From Hymenochaete sp. R1 (taxonomy: Eukaryota; Basidiomycota; Agaricomycetes; Hymenochaetales; Hymenochaetaceae), in contig JAFREE010000011.1 of the NCBI GenBank assembly GCA_019400425.1, forward strand, positions 124,001 through 188,000: DNA of 64,000 bases, read 5' to 3'. Under the pieces are notes generated by a model. It was given only the letters and a program-made list of their open reading frames with translations, searched no databases and was not told the DNA's origin. Of this stretch, positions 1 to 13,019 are shown piece by piece (the stretch's first letter is position 1; the number at the start of each line of letters is the position of its first letter). A program made the translations under genes and the position numbers.

Positions 1-3000
1 AGGAAGACTGTGGATCCAAAATCGGTGAGTAGTGAGTTGCATCTCTGCTAAGAAGGGTACCCTTAAACGCATTGCCTTCCTCCCTCGTCCTTCTCTTCAC
101 ACCCTTGAATGAGATGTCATCATTATCACTGTCGATATCCGTGTCGAGGTTGATCGAAAAGTCCATGACCTGCTTGACATATAGTGTATCGTTCCGGCGA
201 ATCCGGAGGTCCGCAATCGTTTTCGCTTCGTCAGCGGCCTCTAAGCTCTGATAATGAAGTGCCAACGAGTACATCGGAGCGTTGAAATTGTCCGAAGCCT
301 TTGGAATAGACACATAGCGGAACGACATGCGTTCGTTTGCGTAAACGGTGCATTCCCATCAATGAAAATTGATTATCATTACTTTCGCTGTACACGAGGC
401 AAATGCGTTAACTTACCCATTCCTTTATCTCACTGACTTTCGTCTCCATGGTGACCTTCATTTGGGCTCGCCGGTGATTCTTTCCTTCCCTCAATCTTCG
501 TGATTGCCGCAGTGAAATGGAACCAGTCCCAGGCAGAGGTGCTATCCGACGCGAGGGAACATTGATATTCGCACCGCTTTCTTTCGGTTTTTGCTCGTCT
601 GCAGCTTTGATATCGGTAGGACTGGTTGCGCCTCTTCGTTGAAGCATAGAAGATGGGATAGGTATCTTGTCATGAACACCGAGGTAGACAACAGTGACAC
701 TCGCTTCTGTGAAGTTGCGCATACTTTAAGAACAGTTAGGTCTGCACTATTGGCATCAACTTCATAGAATTTGCGTACTGTTCATCGCCGCAAGAACTGC
801 AATAAGGCAACTCGCTCATCAATTTTCCGTGCTGGGTACCGTACTCGTCTGTGACCGTCTCGAGCTGCAGCTTGATAGCTATTTCGTGAGAGTATCTAAA
901 GAGAACGGTCGCAATAAGTTTAAGAACACCTTCGGAATGAAATAGAGCGTAAGGGATCTTACAAGTTGCAAAGTACAGTCCATTCCTTCGTCTTCACGAA
1001 TGCCACAGTCTCATCTAAGTGTTGATCGTTCAAAACGTCCACCAGCAGTCCTTCGTGTGCGCATACAAGGCTGCGAGTGCCGATGCGTTCCGGACGCTTA
1101 GTCTTGCTTGGATTTGGAACCCAAGCTCTCCAATCATGGACAAATTTTGCAGGAAGTAAGAGCTGAGACTCATCCGACAACATCGCCTGTTTTCCAAAGA
1201 TATTCTCTTTAAGAAGTCGGGATAACACATCCTTTATTCAAAAGTAATCAGCAGATAAGATTGCCATCATAAAGGATAGTTTACCTTTTCGGATCGCACC
1301 CTTCTCTTCATCAATACCTTCTCCTCCTGTGCGTCAGAAATCCGTAACGTACATGTCTCGCAAGGTTCTGTATCCCATGCCAAAGGTTGCCATTTAGGAA
1401 ACAATGTTTGCAGAATTGTCATAGCCTATCTTTTTGGTGAGGATTATCACTTCGCCGGTGTTGATCACTTACCTTGTATGTAATTCTCATTCTATCCCCG
1501 CCAGAGGCTTCCAGCCCGCCATGCTCACATCGAACGTGCCGATAGTAGTCGATCCCTTCGAGATCTGACAGCTGATCAGGGGCGGGATCTGACTGACCGT
1601 AACGATGCAATTTGGGTTTCTTCAACAACCAATCTAGAAGCCAGCTTAGTACGGGGCTAATGGTCTAGCCTCAGGAAGCAACACCTTTAAGCCACGTCCG
1701 AGAGATCCAGAATCCCTCCTTCATGGTAGGTGGTTCACGTACTTCTTCTACAGCTGCTACGAGCTCTGGATGGCTGATGTGATACGACCTCTCTGCATCA
1801 ATTTATCAGTATCGGGTCCACCCTCCTCCGCATTCATATCTCTGTACTTGCCTTCAAATTCAGTTCTGACGCATTCTTCGCAGATGTCAGTCGCACGCAG
1901 CTCTGGGACGAAAGATACGCCTAAGTCTCGAAGCATATCTCTTGAGGACTGGAAAACGTATGAAATAAATGTATGCTGAGAATGGGGAGGTAGCGTACCT
2001 TTGAGATAATTTTAACGTCTTTGTCAATGAGTGGACCATACCGAAGTCCGCTGGAACTACCGCTCAATGAGTGTTGGCATAGAATGTTGGAGTTGTTTAT
2101 CGATTTCGCAAGATTACTGACAAAGGCCGGATTTACGGCGGTGGACGTCGATGCTGAAGCTATTCCATCCGTTAACGATTCTTTGTGTTTTTCAGCGTCA
2201 TCTATACTGCTTGGCTTGTCTGTTTCAGTAGATTCGTTCGCATTGCCTTCAGAGTTGAAGGGGGCGGCCAACCAGTCTTGTAAGGACTTCTTGCTAACAA
2301 CGTACACCTCCTCCAACTAAAGGGATGTCAGAAATTATATATCCATCGTAAGGCACAATACTTACGGTGCAATTACCAGTCGAATGCCAGGACATGTAAA
2401 TTCTACGAATGGCGCCTCGAACTTTTCTGAACTCAGCACGTTTTTCTTCCTTCCTGTTTTAAATACAAAGGTTATATCACCTCAATTTTATCATGAAAGG
2501 AACTACACAATATACCTTGCTTTGTACTGCGCGCATGCCTCGTCATGTTTCCTGTTGCTTTCTGAAACAATGGCTTTTACCTCCGCAGATGGACGGAGAG
2601 CCTCTTGCGAGACGGGTTTGCATCCGTCACGTCGAGCGTAAATCAGCATATATGCACCCCTGGAAGAAAGAAGTCTTGGCAAGGTTTATCTAGCACGTTT
2701 CTTGTCACAAACTTCGAGCACAAACTTACCTAGACGAGGCTACTGTTGACGTTGATGGTAAAGAAGGGTTGCCTGTCTTTTGTCGTTTTGTCGACCTGAC
2801 AGAACCGATAATTAAAAGCTTGCATTACATCAATGACGTTGATACCTTTCGTTGTCAGAATCCGCGATAGTTGTCTCCTCCGCTCCTTGAGTCAGCTGTT
2901 CGTTGGTGAAAGAATTAAGAAGATCGACTTTTTCGTCGTTGAATTGATACCACTGCTTTGCACTGGTTCTGGTCAATTTTTCGAACAAAACATTCCCCTA

Positions 3001-4648
3001 CAATTCAGCGCACCTTTGATCATGGACTTGTGCTTCGTAATGACCACTATAAGCGCTGCGTCCCTTATGGAGCAACACGCCGCGTAGCTCATACATGTCA
3101 GTGTCGCCGCCGCCGTCTTCGACAGCACCACTCCTTTTGACAAAAGGTTTCATGTCTAAGAACGAAGGGAATATGAGCGGCTGTGCCGATTTCCTTCGTT
3201 CACTTGTTCTCAAGTCGTATACAAAACGAAGCACGGAGATATGGAGAATCGGAGGCAGTCGACGCAATTCTGTGTGCCGGGTGGCATCTTGTAAGCTTTC
3301 GCAGACTGAACACAAGTACCTAATATACGTTAGTCATGTTGTCAAGGAGAACTTTATGTCGGAGTGAGTCCACCTGTTTTCATCCTCTAAAAATTCGGGA
3401 GCCAATGCTACCGCAAGTCGTTCGTTTAAAGTCGAGTTATTCTAAGGATGAAATCACTAAATAATCAACTACTAAAAGGCGATCGAAGACTTACCTTTGG
3501 ATTGACTTCGAGTTCAAGAAAGAGAGAATCACGTTCCGAGCGAGTATTGCAATTGCCACAAATTGTTGCATGAGTCATTAGCCCTTCAAACTTCCTTCGA
3601 ATCAGTTACGTGATCTTTCCCGGTAATGAAGTGCATACCTGCTCTGACATAAGTGACCGCAATTCCACATTGCCTTGATTCTTGAATTCATCATCCAAGT
3701 GGGACATGAAAAGCTTAGAGAATCTAACATGCCCTAAGCGACGCTCAGAAAAGAGAGAGAAAAGAAGGGAGTACACACTCTTGCGCATCCTGTTGCTCGG
3801 AAGTTCGCAATTGAAGAGATTCGACTAAGCGCTTGGGATTGAACACTTTTTGGTTGCTACCTTGCAGCGACGCAAAAGTAGTTTGGAGCTGAAATATCGG
3901 CGAGTTTTTGAAACGCTGTAGATCATTGGAAGGGGGTTGACATTTGTAGACTCCCGCTCGAAACGCAAGGTCTTGGAACCAGACCTACAACAATACATGC
4001 TTCGCATTCAATAATTAATGGAGATGCCTTCACTTTCACGATGAACCTTACCTGCAAGAACGCATTTGCATAACAGGTAGCTCCCAGATTCTATATAAAA
4101 CGTCAGCAGGAGGTAATGAGAGCCCCCCATGAAACTTACTTGAAGTCCAACAGGAAATTCGTCGCGAGAAAGGGACTCTGGATTTTCACCTTTAAAATGG
4201 GCTTTAAAGTATACTTCTTCGGCTTTCACTGAAATACTGTCACTATGTAAAGCATTTTGAAATAAGCGTCTAACACACCTTCGTTTTCCCATTGTTCCTG
4301 ATCCAAGAAATTAAGGCAGAATGGGCTGTCTTTGCATTTCTTTTTGTCGCACTGGTTGTCTTCGTCGGAGAGATCCATAACATCTTCAGACGCAACTCCC
4401 AGTGGAAGCTGCTGAGGAAGTTCCTTCCCACAAGCCTTCGCATAATTATTCTTGCAAGGTTGCCTCCCATCAGGCAACTGGAGACCAGCAGCGCGAAGAC
4501 GATGAGCAAGCGTGATTTGAGCCGCCTGAACAACCTCTGAACCGATCCAGCTCCATCGAAGGTCGGTCTCCGTTGGAAGCTCGAGTCTGGTCTCGTCTCC
4601 GCTAGATGCGCGAGCGTTAACTAAAGCGCGTTTTCTCTTTCCTCTCAT
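1..4648 (-). CDS. USP48-like ubiquitin carboxyl-terminal hydrolase (3' end outside window)
   Basis: Cysteine protease that removes ubiquitin from proteins, probably nuclear. From the start at 4648, a basic N-terminus leads to a segment KDSPFCLNFLDQEQWENEG (about 4300) that is typical of USP48. An intron near 4090-4140 splits the Cys box, and splicing gives NLGATCYANAFLQVWF with the nucleophilic Cys. The His box is at about 3030-3070 (GRSAYSGHYEAQ). Further on (1228-960) is a DUSP-like stretch with FVHDWRAWVPNP. The last exons (about 720-1) are acidic and ubiquitin-like in style, ending in an acidic segment that is still open at base 1. It has many short introns. The start ATG lies 192 bp from the divergent GAA1 start. 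The family is certain from both catalytic boxes; the USP48 subfamily is inferred from the N-terminal motif and the domain order. Confidence 0.88.
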
Positions 4649-4840
4649 GGTTCACAATGAGGTACTTGGGAGTAAGAGAGGAACTGGGAGTCGCAATGAT
4701 GTGGAGTGGAGGTCAAGACGCGTTCCGACCGCGACGCGTTCGGTAAAGCACTCTCGCTTACCATCATCACTGACACCATCCTAACTCAGAAGCGTCCACG
4801 GTGTCGGTGTCGACGCCGAGCTCCTCAAGCTCAAACAGCC
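4649..4840. promoter_or_regulatory. Divergent promoter between USP48-like gene and GAA1
   Basis: The 192 bp between two opposite start codons must hold both 5' leaders and promoters. No clear TATA box was seen; it contains CG-containing repeats such as gacgcg and gcgacgcg. Confidence 0.45.
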
Positions 4841-7253
4841 ATGCCATCACTGCGTGACGTTGTTCGAGAAAAATTGCGCAGGATCTTCAGTACCAACATT
4901 CACGATGCTCGTGTTCGGCGGCGCCGTGCAGTCCTCGCTTTTGCTAGTCGTGTGCATCCTGTAGTCAGGTGTGTTCGCTCAGACACCTCCAATGAGACTG
5001 GCGTCTGATTCCTTCCAGGAGATTGCTTTTTATCGGAGGCCTCCTGTGGTTCCTTTTCCTCCCTTCAAGGTACCTAGGCCGTGGATATTACATTGATGAA
5101 AACGCACTGCAACCAGGTCAAGTGTGTAACGTTTCGTACTTGCATTTTTGTCATGCTTAACTTGTAAGAACAGGTTAATACATATTGGAACTGGGGTGAT
5201 GTACGCAGAGCAGACCAATATCTAGCTGAACTTGAGAACCTGCGTGACACAAATGCATCAAGTACCATGTATGTTTAACCTTTATAAAGAGGGATTCGGT
5301 GACTGACACCTTGACCAAAAGCCGCGCCGACTATCTAAAACGCGAATTCGAAAAGTTGGGAATACATGCCGCTGTGCAGTCCTATAATTTCACAATACCG
5401 AATGAGGTTGGCCTTTAATAAAGCAAGGCTGATTTGAGGCTAAATTAGTGAAAGTCATTTGCAGGTGTGAATGCGTACGGCGTGCTCTCGGCGTCACGGA
5501 CTTCAGGAAATGAGGCCATGGTGTTAAGTGCACCGTGGAAGAGCAACATGAAGGACAATGCTCTCAATTTGCGAGGTGTTGCAACACTGTTGACGCTAGC
5601 GTCTTTCCTCAAAAGTATGTTAGTTTCCTCTTACCAAGTCCAGGTCGTCCTTACTTACTTTCACGGAGACTACTCGCACTGGGCACGGGATATCATCTTT
5701 GTGGTCGGCGACGACAGACTTATGGGAATGCACGCATGGCTTTCAACGTATCATGGAGACGTGTCATCAAGTAAGGCTCAGAAAAAGTTGCTTGTATTTT
5801 CATCCACTTATTTTTCTCAGATTTAAACGCACAAACCTTACCTCTTACTTCAGGCGTGGTCTGGACAGGTCTTAATATCGACTATCCAGGTCATTCCTTC
5901 TCACACTTGGGTGTGTTTTACGGTGAGCCCTGCATGAAAATCAATATTGCGAGCATCTCACGTATTTGAAGAGGGTCTTAACGGTCGTTTACCAAATCAG
6001 GACCTCGTTAATTCCTTCCAAGTTATCGCTCGCTGGACAGGAAGTGTACCTGTTGTACTGTACGACCACGTTGAAGACTTCAACAATGACTCTATTTTAC
6101 CCGCCTGGATTCCTTCAACCTTGCGCGAAAGTCAGAACGCTCGCGAACTCGCCGTCCGTGCGAGGAATATCCTTAAACACACGTACTACCAAGGTTCGGG
6201 TAAAGGTAGCGGGGTACATGCTCTCTTTCATAAGTACGCTAAAATTCGTTTACGAGAGTTAAACGCTTACTGTTCTTCAGATATCGAATAGATGCTATCA
6301 CTATCTTCGCAATCCCTGCCGAAGGACCTCACGGATTTTATACAATCGGGAAGTGAGCATCCGACTTCATAACTACGATCTATCCGTTAGCTGATAAAGT
6401 TCTGTCTCAGGACGATTGAATCCGCTTTGAGAACAATGAATAACCTCCTCGAACGGTTGCATGCCTCATTCTTCTTCTATATGATGACTTCAGCAACAAC
6501 TTTTCACAAAATAGGACACTATCTTCCCAGTGTAATCATGTTCAGTGTTTCGCTGTTGTTCCAGGCATTAGATGCATGGGTGAATGCAGGATGGCGGAAG
6601 GATCTATCAGAAAAGTCGGAAGTTTCTCAATGGGTGAGGCGAAGAAGATCGACATTGGAACCTTTGCTCGTCATGCTGGCGACGCACGCGCTCGGTGCCA
6701 TCCTGTTTATCGGTACGAGCAAAGGCTGGCTTTTCGAAAATCAATTTCTGCAAACAAAGCCTCTCGGTCACTGCGCTCTCTTCTTTGTGAGTCATTTCCT
6801 ATTTTAACAAGGACAGACTAACACGCCTTCCAGATTGGAACGTATGGTGCTCTTTCCACTATATGTGCGTGGTTATCCAGTTTCGCAGCGCCAAGTTATG
6901 GGATGGCTAGCGATGTAGAAGCTCGAGTATTAGTGTTCACGGCTTTGACACAGTTCCTCGCGTCGACGCTCGTCTCTGTGATATCCCTTCTTAATTTCTC
7001 ATTTTCCGCGTTCTTGTGTTTCACTCTAATCCTCCCTATGTACCATCTTGCGCCAACAGTACACGAGTCAAAATTCAAGAGGCTCACCAAACGCTTCGCT
7101 ATCATGATGATAGTCGTGTTGTTACTGTCGGTTGGCACTGATGCTTCAACGTTGAGGGATTGGGCGATATTTAGAATCTGGTTTTCGCCATTCATATGTA
7201 TCATTTGTGTTCCGTTACTTCTCCAGGTCGTCGTCGCACACTCGATCTTGTAA
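4841..7253 (+). CDS. GAA1: GPI transamidase component Gaa1
   Basis: Subunit of the ER-membrane GPI transamidase, which attaches GPI anchors to proteins. Exon 1 (4841-4968) is a basic N-terminus. Exon 2 (5019-5121) supplies the first membrane helix and the sequence RYLGRGYYIDENALQPGQ. Exon 3 starts at 5174 with VNTYWNWGDVRRADQYLAEL, typical of Gaa1. Later come GVLSASRTSGNEAMVLSAPW (about 5470), the luminal aminopeptidase-like region, and ITIFAIPAEGPHGFYTIGK (about 6300). Several C-terminal membrane helices follow (6500-7250). The stop is at 7251-7253. The ATG at 4841 is the first in frame with exon 2 after splicing the 4969-5018 intron; an ATG further upstream cannot be excluded. At least seven short introns. 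Confidence 0.9.
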
Positions 7254-7569
7254 TGCATATCATTTATAGTGATGGAATTTTTCATTTTCCATAAAGTATT
7301 CATATCGTTCGTCATCACATCGCGACGGTTGTGCCTATTGCGCCCGCGTGAAAACGCTGAAAACGCGTATGTCACAGACACGTGAGTGATATTTCGTCAC
7401 ACCTTCAGATTGTTTGTCGCTCGAGACTCAAGGTTGTAAGCCCCTTCATCTCGTCCTCACACTCTTTAAAATCAGCGCGGGCCGCAGTAACACGAAAGCG
7501 AATTAATTTGCTGTCGAATGCGACGGCTGTCCGCTCTTTTAATCCGCTTGAGTTCTCGGGTCTTTGCCG
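7254..7569. other. Intergenic: GAA1 3' region and leader of next gene
   Basis: No gene recognised. It holds the GAA1 3' UTR and the 5' region of the orphan membrane protein. An upstream exon of that gene could lie here, but no convincing in-frame ATG plus donor was found. Confidence 0.4.
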
Positions 7570-9567
7570 ATGCCTCAACACTTCGCTCGTGCCACCGAAG
7601 ACTTACAGAACTTTGGATCTGGGTCGCCAAATCTGGATAGAGCCTCTAATATCTCGGAAACTGGTACCTTTGGAACGAGAGGCTTTGTGAAGAGGCGGAA
7701 GAGCAAGGTGAAATCCTCGCATCGTAAAGGAGAGTTGCCAGCAAAATCTAGAGGAAAGGTGCTAGCTACATCCGTTGGTGATCCTATTCCTAAGGATGAA
7801 GCAACAAATCCTGCGCACTCTACTAGTAGAGCAACTCGTACAGTGACACCTTCGCCATCTGCTACGAAAGGTGCTGGTACTACATCTACTAATCTTAATT
7901 CGGCATCCGACGAACTTCTCCAGCACAAACCTTTAACGACTACCATCTATGTCTATCCTTCCGATTCCAACATTGACTCAGCCATAAACTCAAGCTCGCA
8001 TCCACCTTCTGCTATGATACTAGAACCAAGTCGATCCGCTTCGCCTTCGGCGTCTTCATCCTCTGACAATTCGGCGCATACGATAAGACATCTCCCAGCT
8101 TACGTTGTGGTTCTTATCGCCGTTGGGGGAGCCTTGGCCACGATAGCTGCTATTCTCATTCTGAGAAAAGCATTCAAGAAGAACGGCCGCAAAGACTTCC
8201 CGAGGCCTTCCGCTCCTATCATACAAGATTCACCCTTGTTCGGAGGAAGAGAACGTGTTTCCCGTGGGATCTGGGCTGACCCTTCGTTCAACAACTTACT
8301 CGCATCCCACAGGAAGAGCGGAAATGGAGAAGGGTGGAGGCCTTTAAGCGGAGGTAGGCCAGTGGTTGAGGAGAAACCCCGACCAAAGAGACAGTCCGTG
8401 TTCCTGAGTGCGAATTACACATCAAACGAGCTTATGCCACCTCCGATTTCACCTGCTTCTGTGTACACAACACCTGCAGCTGGTAATGTCGGGCTTGCAC
8501 TGGAGACAACGCCTGGTCTGTTCAGCAACCAGGATGGCACTCAACCGCTGAACGTGAAGAACAAAGCTCAAGAATCGAGAGCTATGCGTCGAACTTCCCT
8601 ATCGACGTCTGCATATCTAAGCCATGGAAATACTTCACCCACGCTCACAGAGACTGAAACTGCGGTTGGATTCCAGCAGGCCCCCCGACCTGCACCGACA
8701 CCAACAAAACCCAAACCAGTTCTGAAAAATTCTGGTTCTACACGAAACCAAGCGCACAGTGCATCCCGAAAAATCGTTCCCCATCATCAGTCATCAAACT
8801 CTTTGCACCGGAGTGGGTCATCGCGCTCGCGTGCAGCACGCGAATGTGATACTGACAGAGGCAGAGATACGAACCATCGAGACAACCCCGATGCACCTTT
8901 TGCCTACGCCTTGACCACTGTCAAATCCCAAGAAAGGCGCGATCGTGACACGAAGGCCCTCACCTCCGCCCTAGGACTTGCTTCCCCTCCACAACCTCTG
9001 TCGTGCTTCTCCCCCGTTTCAATCTATCCGGATGACTCGTTGTCGGTCATGCAGGAACGTAGGCTGTATGGTGATGCGCCTTTATCAGAGATGCCGAGCC
9101 CAACGGGCACACATGCAGCGTTGGGAGACTTTATGTTGCAGGAATATCCATCTAGTGCGACAGTCGCATCTGGGACTGGAGGCGGCAATGGAGGTGGTGG
9201 GAGATCCAGGCGGCGCTCGAATGGATTCGCAAGTCACCGTGACCACGAATATCAGAATCCATTCAACGACGAGCTTGACGAAGTTACGTTTCAAAAATCA
9301 CCGCTCAACGTTCACTCCACGAAGAAAAGCGCTAATGGGGCGAACACCAAGATGTCTCACTCCGGATATGGTTCAAGCTCAAGGTTGACTGATCTGGACC
9401 GAGCTCAAGATCGTCCACCAAGGGTGCCCTCGCCACCTACGTTACCTTCGCTGGCACAAATGGCACTAGAGAATGCTGGTGAAGACTACCGTAGCCCGAC
9501 CTATAGTATTTATGGACTGTATGAGGCTCAGCGAAAGAGTAAAACAAGTCTTGCGGGGCTGCAGTGA
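7570..9567 (+). CDS. Hypothetical Ser/Thr-rich single-pass membrane protein
   Basis: I do not recognise the family. It is one uninterrupted exon of about 665 codons, unusual among intron-rich neighbours. The N-terminal third is rich in Ser, Thr and Pro. A single strong membrane helix lies near residue 180 (YVVVLIAVGGALATIAAILI, 8101-8160), followed by a basic stop-transfer stretch (RKAFKKNGRK). The long C-terminal part is low-complexity, with Pro/Ser patches, basic clusters (RSRRRS) and a poly-Gly run near residue 540. This is the layout of type I/III membrane sensors or mucin-like plasma membrane proteins, with an O-glycosylation-prone outer region and a disordered cytosolic tail. No N-terminal signal peptide is visible from the first ATG, so either an upstream exon is missing or the helix acts as signal anchor. 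Function unknown. Confidence 0.75.
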   Translation: MPQHFARATEDLQNFGSGSPNLDRASNISETGTFGTRGFVKRRKSKVKSSHRKGELPAKSRGKVLATSVGDPIPKDEATNPAHSTSRATRTVTPSPSATKGAGTTSTNLNSASDELLQHKPLTTTIYVYPSDSNIDSAINSSSHPPSAMILEPSRSASPSASSSSDNSAHTIRHLPAYVVVLIAVGGALATIAAILILRKAFKKNGRKDFPRPSAPIIQDSPLFGGRERVSRGIWADPSFNNLLASHRKSGNGEGWRPLSGGRPVVEEKPRPKRQSVFLSANYTSNELMPPPISPASVYTTPAAGNVGLALETTPGLFSNQDGTQPLNVKNKAQESRAMRRTSLSTSAYLSHGNTSPTLTETETAVGFQQAPRPAPTPTKPKPVLKNSGSTRNQAHSASRKIVPHHQSSNSLHRSGSSRSRAARECDTDRGRDTNHRDNPDAPFAYALTTVKSQERRDRDTKALTSALGLASPPQPLSCFSPVSIYPDDSLSVMQERRLYGDAPLSEMPSPTGTHAALGDFMLQEYPSSATVASGTGGGNGGGGRSRRRSNGFASHRDHEYQNPFNDELDEVTFQKSPLNVHSTKKSANGANTKMSHSGYGSSSRLTDLDRAQDRPPRVPSPPTLPSLAQMALENAGEDYRSPTYSIYGLYEAQRKSKTSLAGLQ

Positions 9568-10250
9568 TCCCGTGCTTGATTTTTGGCTTTAACTTGAAAT
9601 AGGCTTTCGTCCGGTACGATGTTGAAACATGAGCGCAAGTTTGATTTTCACACTTGATTTTACGTTACCTTTTTTCCGTGCCACCTTGAGCTTCGATTCT
9701 TTTCTTTCGGCGTCTTGTAACGCATGTAGACAAACACAAACCCCCTCTTAATTCGTGTATTTTCCATCCTTCATTTCAGTGCCACATCTTACAATTTATG
9801 TACCACTAGCTAGCCCCTACGATACTTCATCTCAACGCCGCAGCCATACCCCTCTCGTTACATTTTCACGCTCATTTGGTTTAAACAGCTTCAACTTCGA
9901 TTAAACGCTTGTCAAACCTGAGTATACTGCATGCTTCCTGTGAAAGCTCTAAGACTGACTAATATTTCCGAACTCACAAACTTGATGCCTTCGGTGGCCA
10001 ATATGAGGCCTTAAGGTAGGCTCTGGGTGAACCATATGTCCCTTTATACAGTAATGCACATTCAAATGATAAGCACAGTATGGATATATGCGGATGCGGA
10101 AGAGATATATGGTGAAGATATGAATGGGTATTGTCATGTATTTGGAGAGGTCGGGGAATTGGTCTTGGATGTGATAAATGCTTGAATCAGCGGGGAACAC
10201 TGGCAAAGTTAAGGAGTGGGATGGGTCGTCGTCGTCGTAAACATCTGTCA
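9568..10250. other. Convergent intergenic region
   Basis: It lies between the 3' end of the membrane-protein gene (+) and the 3' end of the CHMP7-like gene (-). It is T-rich just after 9568. Short open frames here lack motifs. No gene or RNA recognised. Confidence 0.5.
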
Positions 10251-12396
10251 TCATTGAGCATATTCGGGAACAGCAACACGAGATTGTCTTGTGCTATCTT
10301 GTTCAGGCTGCGACTGCGAAGTTGTTGACGCCTGTGAAGAAACGAACAAGGATGGGGATGGGGTGGATGGAAGGGATATTGGGATGTTCCTCTCAATCAG
10401 GGACTGGGATTGGACCTGAGGTCGAAATTGCGGTTGTGGTTCACGTTCATGTCCAGCTCCTTCTAACACCCTTATCTCCCCATCGTCCCCGTCTTTGGTC
10501 CGTTCTCCATTCTTGTTTCGGTCTTCATTTGTACCGTCAGTACCGTTCGTTCCATATCCTTGTTTCGATGCCTTCAAGTCTTCGGACCCGTGGGCCGGGA
10601 TCGGTGGGTTTGAAATCCCCTCCTGTTCACTTTCTTTCGTTGTCTCCGCCGACCGTCGTATCTCGCTTTCTTGCACGCGCACACGACTACTTTCCCCAAT
10701 CCTCTCCTCCTCCCTAACCTCCTTTACAAGCCCCTCCAACTCTTCCTCGATTGCACTCTCGTCAACATCCTCCTCTCCTTCTCGCATACCAGACGCCAAC
10801 CCTGTACGTATGGCGTCGTCCACTTCGCGCGCATCGGCACGAGCATCTGCCATTGCGTCGAGTGTAGCGTCAACATGGGTGCGCTGGAGCGTAGGGTGGG
10901 CGAGTAAGGTACGGAGGGTCGCGGTGGACGAATCGTATGCGGACATAATCTATTTTTTTGCCAGAGGATTTTCCCATCGTGAGATAATTGAATGGAAGAG
11001 CGGGAGAAGGGACACCGAAGTGATAGAGGTGAGAGATAAGATTGAAGATAAGATGAGAAAATTTGAGATGGAAAACAGACAATCGTGTGAGTAATCTGCG
11101 TGGTGAGTTGAATGCGAGACGAAGTTGTACCTCAATATCTTGCGCAGCTGCTTCGACTTGCAGAAGCGTCGATTGGAGTACCTCGAGCGAGCCGAGCCGC
11201 TTTGTTCGGATTTCCTCAAGCTGTTTACGAGCCTTGAGGTGCGTGAGTGCCATGTCTTTTCTCTCACGAACGCATTGCATAGCTTTCTGCGTTTTTCTGG
11301 TAAATTGGATCGCAAATGAAAGTTATAGTTTACGTCAAGGTGAGAGATAGAAAGTACATACTCGATAATGCGTCTGTCAAGATCTTCTATTTGATGCTCG
11401 AAGTTCTCTACGCCTGTTTTGAGCTCAAGTATACCCCGGTCAACAGATGTGATAATTCGTGCATTCTTTGGATCGGCAGCGTCTATGATTTTAATGACCT
11501 ACGATGCGCCCACCAACACGATAAACCGTTAGTATATAGGAGAGTGAAGGGAATGCTAGCACATACGTCTTTGTCCGATATTACGACACCCTTGTCTCGT
11601 TCCAAGTACCGTATGAGTACTTTCAAGTCAGTATCCGAGAGTGCTATATTTTCCAGAATAGCCCCCGGTACCCCAAACTCTTTCTGGAACGTCTCAAAGC
11701 TATACAATCCATCCGCCTTGTTTGCTCTTGCCTTCCCCTTCAAAATTTCTTCCACAACCCTCCCCGCCTTCTCTACTGCTGCTTTGATGACATATTCTCC
11801 TTTAATTCTTTTCCATGTTGCAGCTTCTGGTTCAATGTGAGAATAATCCGGAGCTAGGTTGAGCTGTTCAAGTGCCCACCAAAGCGGAGTGGTAATGAGA
11901 GACGAAGCGAGGCGTGGAAGTAGTGTCGGTGAATCGTATATGGAGGTTGGCGAATGAAGAAAGGTGGACAGAGGAATGAGATTGTCTGCAGATGCTAGCT
12001 CTGACTTTTCTAGGCGAAACGTTAGAATAATAAGTCGTCAAAAGAAGTATCGAAAATGAGACGAAATGAATGGCGCACGATAATGGCTGCAAGTCCGAGT
12101 GGTTTCCCTACACCCTCGTACCTCAGATCTTCGACCATCTCTGGACTCGCGTGCAGGATAAGCACATCTGTACCTCGTTTACACGATGCAGAACTAGCAT
12201 GCGAAGGAGTAGGCAAGGAGGATGTGGATTGAAAGCCACTGGATACGTAGGCTTCAAGAGCACGCCTCCACCAGTCCACGTTGGATTGGTATGCGGCAGG
12301 GTTTGATATTTTCTGTCGCGAAATGTCTGAGTACAGAGACTTGAGCCTTTGCGTCGACAGCGAGGCGTAGGGAGTGAGTGAAGACAGAGAGGCCAT
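10251..12396 (-). CDS. CHMP7-like ESCRT-III/Snf7 family protein
   Basis: Charged multivesicular body protein of the CHMP7 type. In animals and yeast (Chm7) it recruits ESCRT-III to the inner nuclear membrane for nuclear envelope surveillance. The N-terminal exon from the ATG at 12396 contains the winged-helix-like part (LKSLYSDISRQKISNP, NVDWWRRALEAYV, EGVGKPLGLAAII). The next exons carry FQKEFGVPGAILENIALSDT and YLERDKGVVISDKDV. The Snf7 core follows (about 11480-10900) with FEHQIEDLDRRI, coiled-coil charged helices and TLQRTHVDATLDAMADA. The acidic C-terminal helix ends in a low-complexity Gln/Ser tail, stopping at 10251. At least four introns. The N-terminal domain separates it from ordinary Snf7 or Vps20 proteins. 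Assignment is by motif memory, not alignment. Confidence 0.85.
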
Positions 12397-13019
12397 GAGA
12401 CATTAGCACCAGTACTGTAACAGACTCAGAATCAGATGCAAACCACGGAGATGCGCTGGTGCTCAGCCACAAGCGCGTGTTCTAATTCCCACGCTCGTCT
12501 TTGAACTCTTCTTTGAGTTGTCGAACCTTGTCGAACCTCTGAAAGCGAACGCAACGCTCCAGACTCCCATGTCAGCCTTAATGATCCGTTTCAATGACCT
12601 GTCTGATCATTTTACACATATTTTCGATGATATGCATAGCAATTTTTCTTGAATTTTTAACTGAGAAACCCGCAATTTATGTATCAGATACCGTCAGGCT
12701 GAATCGATGCACTTTATGCTACACATTATTGTGGATCTTTAGAGGATCCGGAACCCTGTCCATTTGTAATGGCGTGCCCATTTTTGTCTATGCCTAGGAG
12801 TACTTATAGATTTACCGTTTACTCTACGTTTGCTGTTGTAATGCAATCATGAAACAACGCCTTGGGCGCGTATACAGAAGGATGCATAACTCCAAGGTGA
12901 TACTAATCAACGAAAAAAGAAGGAAGGAGTGTTTCATGACATTGAACTTTGAAATACTCATATTTCTCGTCATCCGAACTCGAATGCCACTCCGTGTCAA
13001 TTTGAGTCAACACAAACTT

